Shown here: piece after piece, positions 11,677-12,282 of the stretch
Layout of the letters: every line of letters starts with the position of its first letter
Position numbering within the stretch: position 1 is the first letter of the stretch
Source: Baffinella frigidus
Taxonomy: Eukaryota; Cryptophyceae; Cryptomonadales; Baffinellaceae
Direction of reading: 5' to 3'
Assembly (NCBI GenBank): GCA_026770585.1
Contig: MU646953.1
Location: 71,782 to 84,063, forward strand
Length of the DNA: 12,282 nt
Position numbers and translations under genes: made by a program
The notes under the pieces: model-generated
Database searches by the model: none
What the model was told of the DNA's origin: nothing
Seen by the model: only the letters and a program-made list of their open reading frames with translations

Positions 11677-12282
11677 CGTTTTCTCTCTCTCTTTCTCTCC
11701 CTCTCTATCTCTATCTCTCTCTCTCTCCCTCTCTCTCTTCCTCTCGCGCTCCTTCTCTCTCGCGCTCTCGCGCTCTCTCTCCCCCCCCCCTCTCGCGGGA
11801 TAAGTCAGCAGTCTATGCGCCATGTGTACACACACCCACGTATCTGACCCCGAAACCGTAACGCAGCGGTGAAGTCGCTGCAGACAACGTTGTCCTCGTT
11901 CAGCGAAAAGTGTCGAAACTGTATCCAACCTGTACTCTGCGGGTCATACATATCCCCTTAGTGCCCAGTAGGCTCATACACCCTATGGTAGGGCCCTAGG
12001 ACCTGCCCAGGGCGAGTGAGGGTGAATATTCACTCTATGGGCACTAAAGGGATATATGTATGGTCTCTACTATACGTATATGTACACACACACGTACGTA
12101 TCTAACCCCGAAACCCTCACGCAACGGTGAAATCGCTTCAGACGACGCTCTCCTCTGTGCCTCGCTTCTGAAAGCTTTTTTATATGAATTGGGGGAGTGC
12201 GCAGTGGGGGCTGACGTGACGCGGGTGGGTGTGGCGCTAAACCCTAACCCCTTACCCCCACGACAGCGGTCAAACCGCTGCA
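4200..12282 (+). CDS. Gene span: multi-exon BAR-domain-like protein, 3' end outside the window
   Basis: Joining the exons at 4200-4454, 4592-4662, 5015-5065, 5373-5438, 6024-6079, 6311-6342, 7038-7100, 7885-7938, 8366-8464 and 8957-9058 gives 849 bases, about 283 codons, with no stop and with agreeing phases at every junction. Less certain exons (9150-9239, 10097-10126, 10251-10284, 10549-10605, 11459-11501, 11867-11920) would extend it to nearly 390 residues. After a Gly-rich N-terminus the protein is a chain of long charged helices, e.g. YGRETKLKYEQLLKSLT, ARRKYKDHRLDLSIRKREHE and MRELLREERDMHAQ. This spacing of basic/acidic residues with periodic Leu and Tyr is what BAR domains show; they dimerise into crescent-shaped coiled coils that bind and bend membranes. 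The family call rests on pattern, not alignment. A different helical-bundle or coiled-coil protein is the main alternative. Confidence 0.6.
4592..4662 (+). CDS. Exon 2 (71 bp)
   Basis: The acceptor is CGGCAG (AG 4590-4591) and the donor GC|GTACCC (4663-4664); it enters in phase 0 and leaves in phase 2. It reads VKSNQLGKDLVMVEEHPETE followed by TALA. The donor was chosen because its two leftover bases plus the first base of exon 3 restore an Ala codon and keep the helical pattern TALAYGRETKLKYEQ. The intron before it (4455-4591) is short and not telomere-like; the one after it is. Confidence 0.7.
4665..5014 (+). repeat. Intron 2 filled with degenerate CCCTAAA/CCCGAAA heptamers
   Basis: Dozens of 6-8 bp units of the type CCCTAAA, CCCGAAA and CACCCTA run through the intron, all with the C-rich strand on plus. 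They match the plant-type telomere heptamer but are interstitial, degenerate and mixed with CCCGAAA. They are better read as intron filler than as a chromosome end. Confidence 0.85.
5015..5065 (+). CDS. Exon 3 (51 bp)
   Basis: AACAG (AG 5013-5014) precedes GTACGGGCGCGAG, and the donor GT is at 5066-5067 (CTCAC|GTAAAC, a good consensus). With the carried bases it reads (A)YGRETKLKYEQLLKSL(T). This is a clean non-repetitive island inside ~700 bases of heptamer repeats, the strongest visual sign that it is an exon. It enters and leaves in phase 2. The Tyr/Arg/Lys/Glu spacing fits the first long BAR helix. Confidence 0.8.
5068..5372 (+). repeat. Intron 3: CCCGAAA/CCCTACA heptamer repeat
   Basis: Nearly continuous CCCGAAA units dominate here, with ACCCTAC and ACACGAAA variants. 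The orientation is the same as in intron 2, but CCCGAAA exceeds CCCTAAA. Minus-strand frames through it give only repeating FRVSGFG-type peptides. Confidence 0.85.
5373..5438 (+). CDS. Exon 4 (66 bp)
   Basis: The acceptor is AAAGCAG (AG 5371-5372) and the donor ATCCG|GTGCCC (5439-5440). It completes the Thr codon of exon 3 and reads EESNEAARAAGPLRRAGAAF then I and an R shared with exon 5. Ala/Glu/Arg-rich helix continues directly from exon 3. Its last ~40 bases recur at 5557-5598 next to a better donor (GTGAGG). Either copy's donor could therefore be used, and the true 3' border is not fixed. Confidence 0.65.
5439..5556. repeat. Intron 4 start with palindromic repeat, family B, copy 2 (inverted)
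   Basis: Bases 5495-5553 are the reverse complement of the block near 462-516: CGTTACCTTATCCGTAGGAACCCCC, then CCCCTACGG-GTTGC-CTACCGTAGGG, again a hairpin. The element lies between the two copies of the exon 4 end. Confidence 0.65.
5557..5598 (+). pseudogene. Partial second copy of the exon 4 end
   Basis: GCGGGGCCGCTGCG, then CGCGGGC-CTGCCTTCATCCG, repeats the exon 4 3' end (5400-5438) with a few changes. It runs into GTGAGG, a stronger donor than the first copy has. Downstream, 5599-5660 also resembles 5441-5475 (CACAGNGNG...GAAGG). It is either a decayed duplicate or an alternative 3' end of exon 4. Confidence 0.6.
5661..5819. other. Intron 4, unique AT-rich part
   Basis: This stretch has lower GC and no repeat unit, open helix-like frame or RNA motif that I can recognise. 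Confidence 0.4.
5820..6023 (+). repeat. Intron 4 end: CCCTAAA heptamer repeat
   Basis: CCCTAAA-type units with CCCCAAA and CCCCCCACCCCTAAA variants run up to the acceptor CCTAG at 6019-6023. The two identical CCCCAAACCCTAAACCCCCC blocks near 5920-5975 show a recent local duplication. Confidence 0.85.
6024..6079 (+). CDS. Exon 5 (56 bp)
   Basis: Acceptor CCTAG (AG 6022-6023); donor GGGAGG|GTAACC (6080-6081). It enters in phase 2 and leaves in phase 1, reading (R)CAGISDKVAREMATSGRE(G). It is an island between two heptamer blocks, like exon 3. The frame follows from the phases of both neighbours; the alternative VCGDLRQ frame breaks the join to exon 6. Confidence 0.7.
6080..6310 (+). repeat. 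Intron 5: CCCTAAA heptamer repeat
   Basis: Degenerate units of AACCCTAAACC type with occasional CCATA and CCTGAA variants extend to the acceptor AACCAG. C-rich strand on plus. Confidence 0.85.
6311..6342 (+). CDS. Exon 6 micro-exon (32 bp)
   Basis: Acceptor ACCAG (AG 6309-6310) and donor CAGCAG|GTACCT (6343-6344), both good. It completes a Gly codon with exon 5 and reads (G)FYKETPTYQQ, leaving in phase 0. Non-repetitive sequence right after the heptamer block plus perfect phase agreement make it credible despite its size. Confidence 0.7.
6343..6760. other. Intron 6, mostly unique sequence
   Basis: A single diverged 18-bp minisatellite unit lies at 6412-6430, with GTGTCAACTT on the other strand close by. 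The rest shows no repeat or exon that I can support. It ends in TCCTCTCAG, the acceptor of the first exon 7 copy. Confidence 0.4.
6761..6792 (+). pseudogene. Exon 7 copy A (5' part only)
   Basis: With a good acceptor (CTCTCAG) it reads DLNEALLVTSG, as exon 7 does, then breaks off into a CT-rich run at TCTGG|GTCTCT. Only the first half of exon 7 is present. If spliced at this GT it would leave in phase 2. It may be a relic or an alternative partial exon. Confidence 0.65.
6793..7010 (+). repeat. CT/CA tracts around exon 7 copy B
   Basis: Two (CT)n blocks with CACACA interruptions (about 6793-6865 and 6930-7010) flank a second partial exon 7 copy. They supply long polypyrimidine tracts upstream of the complete exon 7. 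Confidence 0.8.
6894..6929 (+). pseudogene. Exon 7 copy B (5' part, acceptor lost)
   Basis: GATCTGAACGAGGCACTGCT and onward matches exon 7 for ~35 bases (DLNEALLVTSGA). It is preceded by CCCAT instead of CCCAG, so the acceptor is destroyed. The copy then dissolves into CT repeats. It is almost certainly not spliced in. Confidence 0.7.
7038..7100 (+). CDS. Exon 7, the only complete copy (63 bp)
   Basis: Acceptor CACCCAG (AG 7036-7037), donor CCCAG|GTTCCA (7101-7102), 21 codons in phase 0: DLNEALLVTSGAMLYHADRT then Q. It fits directly after the phase-0 end of exon 6. It is the only one of five related segments with both halves and both splice sites. Leu/Ala/Tyr pattern suits the middle of a helical bundle. 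Confidence 0.75.
7109..7234. mobile_element. Foldback with perfect 18-bp ends between exon 7 copies C and D
   Basis: CCACGCCAGAGGGCTCGA (7109-7126) is the perfect reverse complement of TCGAGCCCTCTGGCGTGG (7217-7234), with 90 bases between. The inner part is not coding. It sits exactly between the complete exon 7 and the 3'-part copy starting at 7235. It is either a small insertion or an inverted duplication created together with that copy. Confidence 0.65.
7235..7282 (+). pseudogene. Exon 7 copy D (3' two-thirds)
   Basis: Reads LLVTPGVMIYHADRTQ with the same CAG|GTT donor as the complete exon 7, but has no acceptor at its left border, where the foldback arm abuts. It is therefore probably unused. 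Confidence 0.7.
7292..7473. mobile_element. 182-bp MITE-like element with ~60-bp inverted arms
   Basis: The arm 7292-7354 begins CGCGCCCGGA and ends GGTTTGTACCAG. The arm 7414-7473 begins CTGGTACAAAACGGACC and ends TCCGGGCGCG. They are inverted copies with small gaps, enclosing a 59-nt centre with no coding. Outermost 10 bases pair perfectly. It separates exon 7 copies D and E. No clear target-site duplication is seen. Confidence 0.75.
7502..7537 (+). pseudogene. Exon 7 copy E (3' half)
   Basis: Reads SGAMLYHADRSQ and again ends CAG|GTT. The preceding bases CACTAAG could act as an acceptor. It carries Ser where the complete copy has Thr. In principle it could pair with the 5'-half copy A as an alternative split version of exon 7, but the phases do not obviously fit. 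Confidence 0.6.
7541..7884 (+). repeat. Intron 7 end: heptamer repeat with a perfect AAACCAT array
   Basis: CCCTAAA-type units surround twelve perfect tandem copies of AAACCAT at 7618-7701. The homogeneous variant array inside degenerate heptamers indicates recent slippage expansion of one mutated unit. C-rich strand on plus; ends at the acceptor of exon 8. Confidence 0.9.
7885..7938 (+). CDS. Exon 8 (54 bp)
   Basis: Acceptor AACGCAG (AG 7883-7884). The open phase-0 frame reads AFYTTAGTIEASKANFEQ and ends at CAG|GCACGA. No GT donor keeps the frame, so a GC donor (7939-7940) is proposed. Using the next GT (7949-7950) would shift exon 9 into a frame with an early TGA. The helix-like sequence continues from exon 7 in phase 0. 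Confidence 0.65.
7939..8101 (+). other. Intron 8, probable GC-AG intron
   Basis: Begins GCACGA and ends TGCTTCCAG before the first exon 9 copy. If the second exon 9 copy is used instead, the intron runs to 8365. Unique, AT-richer sequence with no repeats. Confidence 0.5.
8102..8167 (+). pseudogene. Exon 9 copy 1 (5' two-thirds)
   Basis: After TTCCAG it reads GTYSTKYFHVKREAFGAG then PVAG, close to exon 9 but with FH in place of Y, and it lacks the ITVLADLLANE end. A GT at 8168-8169 could be a phase-0 donor, so use as an alternative exon is possible. Without the last part it would not lead smoothly into exon 10. Confidence 0.6.
8192..8365 (+). repeat. Miniature repeats of the exon 9 acceptor region
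   Basis: Units like TTNCAGGGGA followed by a TACTGAACCAAG-type string occur near 8196, 8275, 8307, 8333 and 8361, in varying completeness. They echo the exon 9 start (CAGGGGACGTACTCAACCAAG). An 18-bp perfect inverted repeat (8257-8274 with 8316-8333) lies inside. Confidence 0.6.
8366..8464 (+). CDS. Exon 9 (99 bp)
   Basis: Acceptor TTTGCAG (AG 8364-8365) and donor AACGAG|GTCACA (8465-8466), phase 0 to phase 0, 33 codons. It reads GTYSTKYYVKREAFGTG, PVGG, then VITVLADLLANE. It is the fullest of the exon 9 copies. Its last 40 bases and the first bases of the next intron recur at 8695-8750 after a 20-bp tandem array, so the second donor is an alternative. The run of G in GTGGGGGGGGTG is a likely slippage site. 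Confidence 0.7.
8488..8687. repeat. Ten-copy 20-bp tandem array
   Basis: Ten head-to-tail 20-bp units (consensus CCTGCCAACTGCCGCCCTAT) fill 8488-8687 exactly, with 0-6 changes each. The end units are the most diverged, typical of minisatellite growth. Since 20 is not a multiple of 3, a minus-strand frame through it reads as a 20-residue (60-bp) periodic peptide; this is a by-product. Confidence 0.95.
8688..8735 (+). pseudogene. Second copy of the exon 9 3' end
   Basis: TCACTGTCCTCACCGACCTC and onward to AACGAG|GTCACA repeats 8434-8464 with silent-looking changes (T for C at third positions), and the following ACAACCCCTGCC is shared as well. The G-run before it is longer (GGTGGGGGGGGGGGG) and shifts the frame of VITVLADLLANE relative to its upstream bases. 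It has no AG acceptor of its own. Confidence 0.7.
8757..8956 (+). repeat. Intron 9 end: AACCCGG and CCCCAAA repeat blocks
   Basis: Three 10-bp-like CCCGGAA units change to ACACGAAA, ACACCAAA and finally a homogeneous CCCCAAA heptamer array (about 8880-8945). The gradual change along the array shows stepwise unit replacement. It ends at CCGCAG, the exon 10 acceptor. Confidence 0.85.
8957..9058 (+). CDS. Exon 10 (~102 bp, 3' border uncertain)
   Basis: Acceptor ACCCGCAG (AG 8955-8956); in phase 0 it reads VLAGERARRKYKDHRLDLSI and RKREHEIATTKG. This is the segment most like a BAR domain: dense Arg/Lys with KYKDHRLDL, the type of basic helix that faces the membrane in such dimers. The donor is unclear; CACCCC|GTCGAG (9059-9060) is the first GT. 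Beyond it the sequence becomes a CT tract. A decayed echo of its end lies at 9395-9441. Confidence 0.7.
9059..9140 (+). repeat. Polypyrimidine CT/CTCGCTC tract
   Basis: About 70 bases of CTCTCGCT and CCCTCTCT type ahead of the next candidate acceptor. Confidence 0.8.
9150..9239 (+). CDS. Exon 11 candidate (~90 bp)
   Basis: After the CT tract and GACACCGAG (AG 9148-9149) a phase-0 frame reads TRTPIRVVGTVKSASAEYRD then PSAGRSWWDI and meets GT at 9240-9241, which is the first base pair of a (GT)n array. TVKSASAEYRD fits the end of a BAR second helix. Alternative acceptors (9153-9154) and an alternative frame (DKNADPRGGH) exist. Parts recur at 9334-9375 and 9437-9490, which shows the segment behaves like the other duplicated exons. 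Confidence 0.4.
9240..9329 (+). repeat. (GT)28 followed by (GA)n microsatellite
   Basis: A perfect GT run of 57 bases (9240-9296) passes into GA repeats with one CTG interruption. Its start doubles as the donor GT of candidate exon 11. Length variation would be expected between individuals. Confidence 0.95.
9334..9490 (+). pseudogene. Decayed echoes of exons 10 and 11
   Basis: GTCAAGAGTGGCTGAGCGGA (near 9337) copies the exon 11 centre with a stop. GGGACACCGAGA (9363) copies its start. AACATGAGATTGCCATTCCC (9419) copies the exon 10 end, and GTGATCCTTCTTCTGACCGG (about 9461) copies the exon 11 end. Order is shuffled and several stops are present, so these are not exons. Confidence 0.55.
9491..10096. 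other. Intron stretch with GTTGGAGCCATTTCG repeats and a (CCCT)n tract
   Basis: GTTGGAGCCATTTCG occurs near 9379, 9571 and 9596, with weaker forms near 10008 and 10025. A CCCTCCCT-rich tract fills about 9676-9760. GAAAAATGACTTTTGAATA and AAAATTGACTTTTGAACA form a two-copy repeat at 10037-10083. No exon is supported. Confidence 0.5.
10097..10126 (+). CDS. Exon 12 candidate micro-exon (30 bp)
   Basis: A non-repetitive GC-rich island between CCTCCAG (AG 10095-10096) and GTTTAG (10127). Depending on phase it reads PCVEILRGRR or LRGDPAREK. Neither its frame nor its join to its neighbours can be settled by eye. Confidence 0.25.
10127..10250 (+). repeat. TTTAGGG/TTCAGGG repeat, opposite orientation to the other introns
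   Basis: Heptamer-like units GTTTAGG, GTTCAGG and GATTCAG, with three perfect TTTAGGG copies near 10222-10245. Here the G-rich strand is on plus, unlike all the earlier heptamer introns. It ends at GGTTCAG, a poor pyrimidine tract for an acceptor. Confidence 0.85.
10251..10284 (+). CDS. Exon 13 candidate (34 bp)
   Basis: After GTTCAG a frame reads VLAELPHLQRL to a GT at 10285-10286; reading on gives VDLTWD then a stop. The Leu pattern fits a BAR third-helix start. It would leave in phase 0, matching exon 14. The purine-rich sequence before the acceptor is atypical. Confidence 0.35.
10311..10548 (+). repeat. Tandem GTGTCCAACAC and GTGTGTGCAGGGAGGACGTG repeats before exon 14
   Basis: Units with TGTGTCCAACAC occur near 10371, 10390, 10410 and 10487. 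The exon 14 acceptor sequence GTGTGTGCAGGGAGGACGTG recurs near 10432, 10465 and 10536, each followed by different sequence. Only the last copy leads into an open exon. Confidence 0.75.
10549..10605 (+). CDS. Exon 14 (57 bp)
   Basis: With AG at 10547-10548 (CAGGGAG) it starts in phase 0 and reads DVLSAHRVLVSAKTGVAQQ, ending CAGCAG|GTGATC (10606-10607). The same reading frame also runs back to an alternative acceptor at 10543-10544 (adds ED). Ends with QQ|GT just as exon 6 does. Helical, Ala/Val/Leu-rich, plausible part of the last BAR helix pair. Confidence 0.5.
10606..11458. other. Intron 14 (long, ~850 bp), mostly unique
   Basis: AT-richer than other introns and without heptamers. At 11184-11195 and 11224-11234 lie TGGATAAGTAGG and GGTTCGAAACC, resembling Pol III A and B boxes, but no tRNA fold is possible. 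CTT-rich DNA (11318-11358) and the inverted mate of the 1470 repeat (11360-11407) follow. No exon is supported. Confidence 0.45.
11360..11407 (-). repeat. Inverted mate of the 1470-1520 dispersed repeat
   Basis: ATTACTCTCGATACAGGTCC onward to TTGAGTTGAG matches the reverse complement of 1470-1520 with about two mismatches and one gap. The adjoining CTT-rich sequence corresponds to the purine tail of the other copy. Confidence 0.65.
11459..11501 (+). CDS. Exon 15 (43 bp)
   Basis: Acceptor CCTTCGGCAG (AG 11457-11458), donor CCAAG|GTCCTC (11502-11503), phase 0 to phase 1. It reads MRELLREERDMHAQ. Strong helix with the LLxEERxxHAQA type of pattern common near the C-terminal end of BAR domains. 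It is an island just before a 270-base CT run. Confidence 0.65.
11519..11795 (+). repeat. Long (CT)n polypyrimidine tract
   Basis: About 275 bases of almost pure CT on plus, with CGCTCGCT, CCCTCT and two CGCTCGTTTTCTC blocks marking an internal duplication. Ser/Leu and Arg/Glu repeat frames across it are artefacts. The mirror-symmetric purine/pyrimidine content could form triplex DNA. Confidence 0.95.
11867..11920 (+). CDS. Exon 16 copy 1 (3' border uncertain)
   Basis: Acceptor AACGCAG (AG 11865-11866); with the G carried from exon 15 it reads AVKSLQTTLSSFSEKCRN. A GT at 11921-11922 is a possible donor. AVKSLQTTL continues the HAQ of exon 15 exactly as a BAR last helix would. It is the first of three copies, and the only one complete in the window with an intact acceptor. 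Confidence 0.55.
11945..12062. mobile_element. Foldback (MITE-like) element between exon 16 copies
   Basis: CATACATATCCCCTTAGTGCCCA (11945-11967) pairs with 12038-12062 (TGGGCACTAAAGGGATATAT and GTATG) with two small gaps. The core GTAGGGCCCTAGGACC is akin to the family A core although the ends differ. It is 118 bp and non-coding. Confidence 0.75.
12078..12156 (+). pseudogene. Exon 16 copy 2 with its intron end (acceptor lost)
   Basis: It repeats 11820-11900 including ~45 bases of intron end (TGTACACACAC, ACGTA, TATCTAACCCCGAAACC). The acceptor reads CGCAAC where copy 1 has CGCAGC, so AG is lost. Coding part reads TVKSLQTTLSS and then diverges. Duplication therefore covered the intron-exon border, not the exon alone. 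Confidence 0.7.
12236..12282 (+). CDS. Exon 16 copy 3, cut by the window edge
   Basis: A short heptamer run (TAAACCCTAACCCC) and CGACAG (AG 12254-12255 region) precede CGGTCAAACCGCTGCA, reading AVKPLQ. The acceptor is intact. Which copy is used, or whether they are alternatives, depends on sequence beyond the window. Confidence 0.45.

Noticed and set aside
11434-11928. Minus-strand Arg/Glu-rich and plus-strand Ser/Leu-rich frames
   Set aside because: Pure translation of the CT tract.

Overview
The window looks like nuclear DNA of a eukaryotic microalga or related protist. No long open frame dominates. A plausible protein can be read only by joining many short exons with AG|GT-type borders. 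The introns are filled with degenerate CCCTAAA/CCCGAAA heptamers, CT and GT runs, minisatellites and short foldback elements. The overall texture (short exons, telomere-like intron filler, small palindromic elements carrying a GGTACCTCG end) reminds me of large repeat-rich cryptophyte or other secondary-plastid algal genomes. That placement is memory-based inference and weak.

Bases 1-3400 are mostly repeats: an 18-bp minisatellite, a family of ~115-122 bp foldback elements ending in ACAGGGGTACCTCG (several copies, some fused), another ~158 bp foldback, and repeated fragments reading like QKQALVEDV. Three weak exon candidates are seen here: 308-358 on plus, 2449-2570 on minus, and 3296 onward on plus. 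They may be the 3' part of an upstream gene or remnants. Bases 3403-4199 are the probable intergenic region and 5' leader.

From 4200 to the right edge runs one plus-strand multi-exon gene. Ten exons (4200-9058) join in one consistent reading frame of about 283 codons. Five or six further exons (9150-11920) continue it less certainly, and the gene is not finished inside the window. The product has a Gly-rich N-terminus, then a long, charged, helical region resembling a BAR (membrane-curvature) domain, judged by its pattern (for example ARRKYKDHRLDLSIRKREHE and MRELLREERDMHAQ followed by AVKSLQTTL).

The most striking property is that the introns contain partial, decayed copies of the neighbouring exons. 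Exon 7 occurs five times, exon 16 three times, exons 4 and 9 twice or more, and the exon 10-11 and exon 14 edges several times. Copies are usually separated by foldback elements, simple repeats or minisatellites. This suggests repeated local duplication as the origin or expansion route of these introns, and possibly alternative exons.
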